Source: Nitrososphaerales archaeon TH5894
Lineage (GTDB): Archaea; Thermoproteota; Nitrososphaeria; Nitrososphaerales; Nitrososphaeraceae
Assembly (NCBI GenBank): GCA_014523485.1
Contig: JAATVK010000118.1
Coordinates: 1-13,367 of the forward strand
Length of the DNA: 13,367 bases
Direction of reading: 5' to 3'
Both the position numbers and the translations under genes were made by a program. This document shows positions 7,580-13,329 of this stretch, in pieces. The notes under the pieces are model-generated. The model worked only from the letters and a program-made list of their open reading frames with translations. It was not told the origin of the DNA and made no database searches. Numbering within the stretch: position 1 is the first letter of the stretch; the number at the start of each line of letters is the position of its first letter.

Positions 7580-8131
7580 TTATTTTGCAAAGACCGTCGA
7601 AATATTAGAGTATACTGGACCCGAAGGAAAAAGCTCACTTTTTTTTATATGAATCTTGTCAATAATATCTGAACCTGCTATAAAATCAGTATCCTTAGGT
7701 AAGTAATCTTTAATATTTGATATCGGTTTTTTTAGACGAAATAATGTCAAATGAGGTTTAAATTGTTTGTCGGGTTTAAATCCTATTTGTTCCATTTTAG
7801 ATTTTACTAATTCAGAGATTAAAGTTAATTTCTTTGTACTATTGTCATCTAAACCAATCCAAATAACTTTTGGAAACTGGAATGATGGGAATACGCCTAT
7901 TTTTTTATAAATTATTTCGAAGCCTTGGAATGTTATTTCATTCATTTTATTTTTAATTTGTTCTACAGTTTTTTCATCCACTTCACCAAAAAAAAACAGT
8001 GTAAAATGGAGATTTTGTGGGTCTATAACCTTAATACCTCCATTCAGATTAGGAACAGATTTTAGTATCATTTGCTGTATCTTCCGAATGTTTTCTTTAT
8101 TGTTACAGTCTACAGCAATAAACGTTCTCAT
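7580..8131 (-). CDS. thpR: RNA 2',3'-cyclic phosphodiesterase / 2'-5' RNA ligase family protein ThpR
   Basis: At 183 residues it has the normal length of a 2H phosphoesterase. The start MRTFIAVD is typical (M-R-x-F-[IV]-A-[VI]-[DE]). The two catalytic tetrapeptides are H42-F-T-L and H127-L-T-L, each in the expected context (DPQNLHFTLFFFGEV and KPHLTLFRLK). Members hydrolyse 2',3'-cyclic phosphates to 2'-phosphates and can form or break 2'-5' RNA links; the physiological substrate is debated. It is the first gene of a minus-strand operon followed 12 bp later by cca. The thpR-cca adjacency is known in other archaea, such as Pyrococcus, and suggests work on tRNA ends or halves. The ATG at 8131 is preceded at leaderless spacing by a TATA box. 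Confidence 0.95.
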   Translation of the reverse strand: MRTFIAVDCNNKENIRKIQQMILKSVPNLNGGIKVIDPQNLHFTLFFFGEVDEKTVEQIKNKMNEITFQGFEIIYKKIGVFPSFQFPKVIWIGLDDNSTKKLTLISELVKSKMEQIGFKPDKQFKPHLTLFRLKKPISNIKDYLPKDTDFIAGSDIIDKIHIKKSELFPSGPVYSNISTVFAK

Positions 8132-8153
8132 ATTAAAAATGATTAATCAAAAA

Positions 8154-8161
8154 CATATATT
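8154..8161 (-). promoter_or_regulatory. TATA box of the thpR-cca-kinase operon
   Basis: AATATATG on the minus strand is centred about 27 nt before the thpR ATG. At the archaeal TATA-to-start distance, transcription would begin at or next to the ATG, giving a leaderless mRNA. No Shine-Dalgarno-like purine block is present, which agrees. Confidence 0.5.
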
Positions 8162-10480
8162 CATATCTTTCAATAATACTCAATTTTTTATTGCTGATAT
8201 CATTTTCATTTAGCTATAGCCAATTAGTAAAAATAAGATTAGATTTCAGAACCTAGTGTCAATTCGAGAAAGGTGTTTCATACCTATATCCTGCCAATAA
8301 AATCTAAAATAGTAATTTATTAAACTACCTTCTAATACATCTTGTTGCAAAATCAAAGTCATATCCTTAGGAAAAAAATGATAATAAACCTATGACAAGA
8401 ATGGAGCATTTTTCAGAGTTAGTTTTTCTTTATCTATGATTCACAGTTGTGATAATATTATCTAATAATTCGAGAGGAATTAAATGGTAAATCTAGCAAC
8501 AATAGAGTTTCTCAATTATAAATTTGAGTAATAACCTATCCGAGACAGTTGAGTATTATTTTCTCGATGCGCAAATAAAGTAGATTGAATTATAGGTATT
8601 ATTATTAAATATTTGACTAAAATAGGTATATTAAGTGGTAGAGAGAGTAATTCATAAAGTCAATACTATGATATAAAGATTTGTTGCAAAGAAAAGTTAT
8701 AACAGTAACAATATTCAAAAATAGTTTTTAATTGTGTAAGCTATTAAAAACCAAACTATAAATTTAGACATATATTATAATTGAGGGATACTAAAGAATG
8801 AAATTAAAAATAGTGAAAGATAGAATAACAATAATTCTATTCAATTACTGATTATCGTTCAAATGTCTTCGAATAATAAATTCTAGGTAAAAATATTTTT
8901 TAACTCTATAGAATTTAGTTCGATAATCAGGTTATGTTTATTTCTCTGCAACAGAACAATATTATTAAAGAAATATTTGAAGGGGTTGCTTACCAATCGT
9001 CAATGTTAAAAATAATATTGCTGATAAAATTAGATAATAAGATAATATTAGAATTATTTTCCAGTAGAAATAAAGGGGATCCACATAAATTAGTCAATTA
9101 TTTATGATAGATTGGGTTAATTAATTTGACTATTAGCATTCTCTTGTAACTTTGGAAAAGAAATAGTTAGTTGATCATACCAATCGTAGTAGTCTTTGGT
9201 TAGTATCATGTAAACTATATTTAATATAAATAGATAATGTCTATTTTTGTGAAGGGGAAATAAAAATAATCTGTATATCTTTGACTAATAATTTTTTTGA
9301 CATTTATAACCGAATATTAATACTCATTTTAGACTACTTTTACAAAGCTGTATTTATTGTTGATAACAGAATAAGCAATTTATAAATGTAAAAATTTATT
9401 TATCTTTCTCATAATTAATATCTCTTCGCATACTTAGATACTCTTTTTGAATATGTTCCTTACAACTTCTTTAAATTATAATTTTTAATGAGAAAGTAAA
9501 TTTAAACACTACAAGATATAAAATCAATAATTTAATGTTCACACAAGGTGTTATATTCATTGTGGTTCATGCATTGATTGTTCGTTATTCTTTGGCTTTT
9601 GTGATTATTTATTCTCGTTATAAACCATTATTTTGTTAAATGCTGTATCAACCTCTCAATATCACTTTCCTTCAATATGAATCTCTTTATAGATATCTTT
9701 CAGAATTTTTTGTATTATTGTTTGTATGAATGTATTCATCTTTCTTCTTTGTTTTCATTTTTATCATCATTCTTACTCTTTTCTTCAGATACCACTAAAT
9801 TTTTATTCTTTTAAAATGGGTCCTAAACTTCTATGTGTCACTAATATCATGAGCCAATTATATTTAATTGAAGTTTGTTCAATAACTTTTTTTATGTTTC
9901 TAAGATATTCAAGTCTCTTCTAACTTTATTATTCATTAAAAAATTTTAGAATCTTTTTGTCTTCACTTTTAAAGACTCTATAATTTGATGTAACATTATT
10001 TCCTCTTTATCTTTTAAAGAGTGATAGGCATTATCTATTTGTGTAATTTTTCAGAAAAATTGGGAATTTAAAAAATATTATTTTGGTTTTCATTAGACAT
10101 TTTAAAGAATCATGGTAATCGTCAACAGCTTTTTCTTCATCCTCATTTCTACTATTATTTTTATTTATGTCCTTTTCATTGTCTTTGAATCTGAAAAAAT
10201 CCGAGAGGATGATATAACCAGAAATAAAGTTAATAATATCTTAGTTTGAATATTTGAATTAAAATTAAAAAATTAATTATTTATATCAAAATTTATAGTT
10301 AAAGCTCGAATAAAGTATAATATTTTAATTTTATATTAAATAGGAATCGCGTCTAGTTCATAATAATAGTCCTAATTGTTCGTAAACATACATACATAGA
10401 TAATTAGTTAATAAGGTTGTTATTGATGGTATAAAAGTTGCTTTTATCATGGTAAATCTACATTTTTAATTTCTGAAAAT
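8162..10480. other. 2.3-kb gene-poor, AT-rich region
   Basis: No intact gene is convincing here. Short open frames exist, for example 8934-9107 (+, 57 codons, MFISLQQNNIIKEIF start) and 9230-9385 (+, 51 codons without ATG), as does the Phe/Ser-rich 65-codon frame at 9726-9923. At this base composition such runs are expected by chance. Around 8470-8700 (+), pieces such as NNLSETVEYYFLDAQIK and KYLTKIGILSGRESN read like protein in shifting frames. The best candidate remnant is on the minus strand at 9631-10252 (listed separately). I saw no tRNA, CRISPR array or insertion-sequence ends. Confidence 0.6.
9631..10252 (-). pseudogene. Probable decayed protein gene, multiple frameshifts
   Basis: Reading the minus strand and hopping between frames gives a nearly continuous series of protein-like, charged helical pieces. 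In order: KDNEKDINKNNSRNEDEEKA, MSNENQNNIF, IPNFSEKLHK, DNAYHSLKDKEEIMLHQIIE, SEDKKILKFFNE, NNKVRRDLNILET, KKVIEQTSIKYNWLMILV, THRSLGPILKE, VVSEEKSKNDDKNENKEER, MNTFIQTIQKILKDIYKEIH and ESDIERLIQHLTK, ending at a TAA (9631-9633). The pieces abut or overlap with single-base shifts, and at least six shifts or stops are needed. High Glu/Asp/Lys content is not what the anti-sense of random AT-rich DNA would normally give. I do not recognise the family. A chance pattern, or a chain of sequencing errors, remains possible. Confidence 0.4.
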
Positions 10481-10485
10481 ACTAT

Positions 10486-10497
10486 AAATTTAAATTT
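10486..10497 (+). promoter_or_regulatory. TATA-like box of the alcohol dehydrogenase gene
   Basis: The A/T block AAATTTAAATTT is centred about 34 nt before the ATG at 10526 and about 25 nt before the alternative TTG at 10517. It predicts either a leaderless TTG start or an ATG start with a leader of roughly 8 nt. Confidence 0.4.
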
Positions 10498-10525
10498 AAT
10501 AATTTATCTCTTCTTTTTGAGTATT

Positions 10526-11476
10526 ATGTGGAAAGTATTGATGCCCAAGAAGATAGCTTTTGGAAAAAATGCTGCAAAAGAATTTGAATATCCAAAAAAA
10601 TCTTTAATAATTACTACAACAACCCCAGAAATCTATAACAAATGGATTGATTATATGGGAATCACGGATTATGAACTTTATGATAGAGCAACTCCTGATC
10701 CTGCTATAGAGTCAGTGGAACAAATTAAAAAGGAGTATGAAGGTAGGGAGATTTCTGCCTATATAGGCTTAGGTGGAGGTAGTTCTATGGATTTATGTAA
10801 ATATTTAAGCAAATTGACTGGTATCTCGAAGATACTTATTCCAACAACCTTTGGAACAGGAGCAGAAATGACAACATATGCAGTCATTAGTTTTGAGCAT
10901 AAGAAAAAATTGTTGCAGGATGAAGCATTTTTGGCTGATGCAGCTATTGTTGATCCATATTTTCTGTCAGGTACACCATTCAACATAATGAGGAATTCTG
11001 CCTGTGATGCTGCCGCTCAAGCATCAGAAGGTTATGACAGTAAACTTAGTAATCCATTTACTAAATTCTTTTGCAAGGAAGCTTTTGATATTTTGGAAGA
11101 TGCTATAATAAACGATAAACCAGATTTGTTACCTTATGGTGCAATGTTGTCGGGAATAGGCTTTGGAAATTCATCTACAACCCTTGGTCATGCTCTTTCT
11201 TATGTATTTTCCAATGAAGGTGTTCCTCACGGCTACTCATTATCATCTTGTACAACTGTAGCACATAAATTCAATGAATCCATTTTTTATGAAAGATTTA
11301 AGAAGATTTGTCAGAAATTAAAGTTTGAACCTCTGAAATTGAAACAACCGTTAGAGGAAGCTGCAGATGTAATTATGCCCGATAGAGGCCATTTAGATAA
11401 CAATCCACGAGAGGTTACTAGAGATGATATTATCAAATGTTTGGATGAAATAGTTAATGCGAATCCCCTTACCTAA
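10526..11476 (+). CDS. Iron-type alcohol dehydrogenase, probable malonic/succinic semialdehyde reductase
   Basis: The 316-residue protein has the group III (iron-containing) alcohol dehydrogenase fold: NAD(P)-binding GLGGGSS (81-87), PTTFGTGAEMT (106-116) and a metal site with D161 (CDAAAQASEGY), H222 (GHALSY) and H235 (VPHGYS). Where four-ligand iron enzymes have a second His (D-x3-H), this protein has Q165, giving a three-ligand Asp/His/His pattern as in glycerol dehydrogenase. It is shorter than the usual 380-400 residues. In Thaumarchaeota a protein of this family (Nmar_1110) reduces malonic and succinic semialdehyde in the 3-hydroxypropionate/4-hydroxybutyrate cycle; this is the likely role here, inferred from family and taxon. 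The ATG at 10526 was preferred; an in-frame TTG at 10517 would add three residues. It is monocistronic, with terminator-like sequence after it. Confidence 0.85.
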   Translation: MWKVLMPKKIAFGKNAAKEFEYPKKSLIITTTTPEIYNKWIDYMGITDYELYDRATPDPAIESVEQIKKEYEGREISAYIGLGGGSSMDLCKYLSKLTGISKILIPTTFGTGAEMTTYAVISFEHKKKLLQDEAFLADAAIVDPYFLSGTPFNIMRNSACDAAAQASEGYDSKLSNPFTKFFCKEAFDILEDAIINDKPDLLPYGAMLSGIGFGNSSTTLGHALSYVFSNEGVPHGYSLSSCTTVAHKFNESIFYERFKKICQKLKFEPLKLKQPLEEAADVIMPDRGHLDNNPREVTRDDIIKCLDEIVNANPLT

Positions 11477-11493
11477 ACTAAAAAGGATGGAAA

Positions 11494-11556
11494 ACCTGAT
11501 TTTTTACTTTTTAAGTTCAGGTCCCTATTATTCTTTGAAACTTAATGCATTTTTTT
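11494..11556 (+). terminator. Terminator region after the alcohol dehydrogenase
   Basis: ACCTGA (11494-11499) pairs with TCAGGT (11517-11522), enclosing T6 and a small inner ACTT/AAGT hairpin. A second run of seven T follows at 11550-11556. Archaeal RNA polymerase stops at such U-tracts. Confidence 0.45.
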
Positions 11557-11625
11557 GTCGGTTTTATTGATAACTTTAAGAAACCTTTAAATTCACTTTA
11601 TTGAATATCACCATAAGATAGGATA

Positions 11626-12228
11626 ATGACTACCATCAGCAAGTCTATGAAAATTAACTCTCCTGTTAGCGAAGTTTTTACTTATTTTGCAAGACCTGAA
11701 CATATGGCTGATCAATTTCCAGAAAATATGGGTCTTAATATTATTCCAATTGAGGTTAAAAATGGTTTTGGTGTAGGCACTATTTTTAGAATAAGTGGAG
11801 ATTTCGATGGAAAAAGATTAGAATGGGATTGCGAAACTATTGATTACATTCCTCATAGAAAAATTGTAGCAAAAATGATTGAGGGACCATTCAAAAAATG
11901 GCAAATTGAAGTAGAATTTGAAGAATTAAATGAAAAATTAACTAAGACTGGTATAACCGTTGATTACGACATGCCAATGGGACCACTAGGAAGTTTTATT
12001 GATAAGGTAAAGCTAAAGAAAATAGCTGAAAGAGGAATTGAAAATGGGCTTTATAGGGTTAAAGCTTTACTTGAAGGAACTGGTTCTATTCCTGTATATA
12101 TTACATTAGATGCATATAGACAGATATTGAAAGAAAAAGAAAGATTAAACTGCTCGGTATCCGATACTATTCTCAGAATGTTTCAGAACCAAAAAGAAGA
12201 ACCTACTGCTCCTTCTGCTTCTATGTAA
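11626..12228 (+). CDS. SRPBCC (START-like) domain protein with a C-terminal ribbon-helix-helix-like segment
   Basis: Residues 1 to about 150 look like a polyketide cyclase/COQ10-type SRPBCC domain. The opening reads SKSMKINSPVSEVFTYFARP, followed by PENMGLNIIPIE, a beta-rich middle (FDGKRLEWDCETIDYIPHRKI) and a long C-terminal helix (AERGIENGLYRVKALLEG). Such domains make a hydrophobic pocket for lipids or other small ligands. Residues 154-187 (IPVYITLDAYRQILKEK, then the SVSDTILRMF helix) resemble the strand-helix-helix of VapB-type ribbon-helix-helix DNA-binding proteins. The tail QKEEPTAPSASM looks disordered. If correct, the protein could couple ligand binding to DNA binding; that is inference. 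The ATG at 11626 is the first good start and a TTTAAA box lies about 35-40 nt upstream. It forms its own transcription unit. Confidence 0.75.
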   Translation: MTTISKSMKINSPVSEVFTYFARPEHMADQFPENMGLNIIPIEVKNGFGVGTIFRISGDFDGKRLEWDCETIDYIPHRKIVAKMIEGPFKKWQIEVEFEELNEKLTKTGITVDYDMPMGPLGSFIDKVKLKKIAERGIENGLYRVKALLEGTGSIPVYITLDAYRQILKEKERLNCSVSDTILRMFQNQKEEPTAPSASM

Positions 12229-12242
12229 AATAACGAAAAATA

Positions 12243-12268
12243 TTTTATTTTTTTCTTTGTTTTGTCGG
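12243..12268 (+). terminator. T-rich terminator after the SRPBCC gene
   Basis: Runs of T (T7 at 12248-12254, then CTTTGTTTTG) begin about 15 nt after the stop. The following TTTTGTCGGT also occurs after the alcohol dehydrogenase gene at 11553-11562, so it may be part of a local termination signal. Confidence 0.4.
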
Positions 12269-12345
12269 TGAACTACTCTCAAGGTTTCATCACAATTTAT
12301 TTATTTATTATTTATTCAATTCTTAATTTTTATTATTATAGTAAC

Positions 12346-12368
12346 TTGAGTGACTCTGAGTCACTCAA
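12346..12368. promoter_or_regulatory. 23-bp perfect palindrome, candidate operator
   Basis: TTGAGTGACTC (12346-12356) and GAGTCACTCAA (12358-12368) are perfect 11-bp inverted arms around a single T. It is the most GC-balanced stretch of an otherwise A/T intergenic region. It lies 44 bp before the zinc-finger gene and about 118 bp after the SRPBCC stop. If the TATA-like TTATTATTA at about 12329-12340 is used, transcription would start inside the palindrome. If TTTTAAATA (12392-12400) is used, the palindrome would be an upstream activator site. A terminator hairpin is less likely because it lacks a T-run. Confidence 0.5.
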
Positions 12369-12412
12369 AGTAGATGATTTTTAATGAGATCTTTTAAATA
12401 ATTATTATCGTT

Positions 12413-12634
12413 TTGTTGGGTGGTAAGAAACAACCTTATGTCTGTAGTATATGTAATAGATCGATGTCGCCAAAATGGAACTTTGAGCGACACATTAAAT
12501 CTGTGCACCGAAGCACAAATGATTATTATAATTCTGGTGTAAAAAGTTTCGAATATACATCTAGAAATCTAACCGAGAATTTTAATAATAAAAAACTTGT
12601 TGGCGATTACATAATCGCCCTGGCTTGCACATAA
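12413..12634 (+). CDS. Single C2H2 zinc-finger mini-protein
   Basis: The 73-residue protein contains one classical finger: Y9-V-C11-S-I-C14, M18 and F24 at the hydrophobic core positions, H27 and H32, i.e. C-x2-C-x12-H-x4-H. Residues KQPYVCSICNRS and FERHIKSVH are close to eukaryote-type fingers. The C-terminal half is polar and Asn-rich, ending YIIALACT, without a recognised domain. The frame has no ATG before the finger; an upstream stop at 12395 leaves TTG at 12413 (or 12416) as the only reasonable start, which is a weak point. Small C2H2 proteins are common in soil Thaumarchaeota and are presumed DNA- or RNA-binding regulators. The 23-bp palindrome upstream could be its own or another regulator's site. 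Confidence 0.7.
   Translation: MLGGKKQPYVCSICNRSMSPKWNFERHIKSVHRSTNDYYNSGVKSFEYTSRNLTENFNNKKLVGDYIIALACT
12602..12619. repeat. Inverted repeat at the 3' end of the zinc-finger gene
   Basis: GGCGATTA (12602-12609) and TAATCGCC (12612-12619) are perfect 8-bp arms with a 2-nt spacer, inside the last codons of the gene. GGCTTG (12622-12627) and CAAGCC (12642-12647) form another 6-bp pair spanning the stop codon. Both could fold in the mRNA and act as a 3' stabiliser or terminator hairpin. Confidence 0.45.
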
Positions 12635-12836
12635 GCAATACCAAGCCTCATCCATATCGTTCACCTATAAACCCTACTCATTATGAATCCAATTTAACTT
12701 GAGATTCATATACAGATTTTGAGAAAAAAAAGAAGATCAATCTTTTTACAGTAAATATGATATTAACAAAGCTCAATAAACTAAGATTACCTCTCATATC
12801 TCACATTGACGTAGATAGAGTTAATCCAATATTGAG

Positions 12837-12887
12837 TTATCTATACCCTTAGTGCATTTTACAAAAAAACACTAAACCTATAGATAA
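12837..12887. repeat. Long interrupted inverted repeat, possible structured RNA or regulatory site
   Basis: TTATCTATA (12837-12845) pairs with TATAGATAA (12879-12887). TTAGTG (12849-12854) pairs with CACTAA (12870-12875). A symmetrical 3x3 internal loop (CCC opposite ACC) separates the two helices, and a 15-nt loop with an A7 run closes the hairpin. This gives 15 base pairs in all. It has no adjacent gene within 100 bp. Confidence 0.45.
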
Positions 12888-12910
12888 ATATCTAAACCTT
12901 TTACCATTAA

Positions 12911-12927
12911 AATAATAATAATAATAA
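12911..12927. repeat. AAT trinucleotide repeat
   Basis: Five AAT units followed by AA, in non-coding DNA. It is the same unit as at the left edge of the window. Confidence 0.8.
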
Positions 12928-12980
12928 ACCTACATTATTAAAAATGATATGAAAACATAAAGTGAATATCTAGAAAAGAA

Positions 12981-12990
12981 TTTATTTTAT
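12981..12990 (+). promoter_or_regulatory. TATA-like box of tRNA-Lys
   Basis: TTTATTTTAT lies 20-29 nt before the first base of tRNA-Lys, the spacing expected for an archaeal tRNA promoter with little or no 5' leader. Confidence 0.45.
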
Positions 12991-13009
12991 CGAAATTACT
13001 CCAAATTAA

Positions 13010-13099
13010 GGGTTCGTAGCTCAGCCAGGTAGAGCGTCTGGCTCTTAACCAGTCTTACAAGGGGTTAAAATGTCGTGGGTCCGAATCCCACCGAACCCG
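13010..13099 (+). tRNA. tRNA-Lys (CTT anticodon) with a 16-nt intron
   Basis: Acceptor stem GGGTTCG (13010-13016) pairs with CGAACCC (13092-13098), with discriminator G. The D stem is GCTC/GAGC and the T stem GTGGG/CCCAC. The anticodon loop CTCTTAA (13042-13048) gives CTT, reading AAG (Lys). Read without splicing, the variable region would be 21 nt and the anticodon stem would end in a T-T mismatch, wrong for tRNA-Lys. Removing 13053-13068 gives a perfect TCTGG/CCAGA anticodon stem and a normal 5-nt variable loop (ATGTC). The T loop is TCCGAAT, with C at position 55 instead of the near-universal T. No CCA is encoded. Confidence 0.93.
13053..13068 (+). other. Predicted non-canonical tRNA intron (position 42/43)
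   Basis: A bulge-helix-bulge is visible. AACC (13047-13050, in the 5' exon) pairs with GGTT (13063-13066, in the intron). The three-base bulges are AGT (13051-13053) and AAA (13067-13069). Cutting after the second base of each bulge, as the archaeal splicing endonuclease does, releases exactly 13053-13068, and the joined exons give a perfect anticodon stem. The inner intron stem (CTT with AGG, including one G-T pair) and the outer helix are weak, so this would be a relaxed motif needing a heteromeric-type endonuclease. Confidence 0.75.
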
Positions 13100-13300
13100 A
13101 TATTAAGTTATTATTACTAGTAACAAAATAAGAGGATAGAGAAATGTACTTGATTCACCATTATACCAAGTCTCTGTATTATTTTATTAATAAAAATTAG
13201 CAAATGTATATTAAAATAAATATTAACTAATCAAATTTACTAATCTAATTCAGTAATACTATGTTAGCAAGTGTACCTAAGCACTTCAGTTATATATTAT

Positions 13301-13329
13301 CTGATTTGTAAATTCAATGCACAAATCAG
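13301..13329. repeat. Perfect inverted repeat near the right edge
   Basis: CTGATTTGT (13301-13309) and ACAAATCAG (13321-13329) are perfect 9-bp arms around an 11-nt loop. A smaller pair, AAGTG/CACTT (13269-13273, 13282-13286), lies just before it. No gene is assigned between 13100 and the window end. The hairpin may be a regulatory site or terminator for genes beyond the edge. Confidence 0.4.

Larger units (their letters stand above)
12635..13009. other. Intergenic region without a gene
   Basis: No coding frame is supported. The stretch holds an inverted repeat at 12837-12887 (listed separately), a weaker CTCAATA/TATTGAG pair (12772-12778, 12830-12836), an AAT repeat (12911-12927) and, near its end, the probable promoter of tRNA-Lys. 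Confidence 0.5.

Noticed and set aside
8934..9107. 57-codon frame with ATG on the plus strand
   Set aside because: The peptide looks plausible, but several runs this long are expected by chance in 2.4 kb of DNA this AT-rich. No motif and no clear promoter.
9230..9385. 51-codon open frame without ATG (plus strand)
   Set aside because: No start codon, no recognised motif, and within the chance length range.
9726..9923. 65-codon open frame on the plus strand (MNVFIFLLCFHFYHHSY start)
   Set aside because: Its Phe/Tyr/Ser/Leu-rich content is the mirror of Lys/Glu/Asn-rich coding-like sequence on the other strand. It has no promoter or family, and its length is expected by chance at this AT content.
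12911..12927. AAT repeat considered as part of a CRISPR or other array
   Set aside because: It is a simple trinucleotide tract without spacers. No regularly spaced repeat was seen anywhere in the window.
13053..13074. Long variable arm (type II tRNA) in tRNA-Lys
   Set aside because: tRNA-Lys is not a class II tRNA. The 21-nt region forms no stem of its own, and an intron model with a bulge-helix-bulge explains it exactly.
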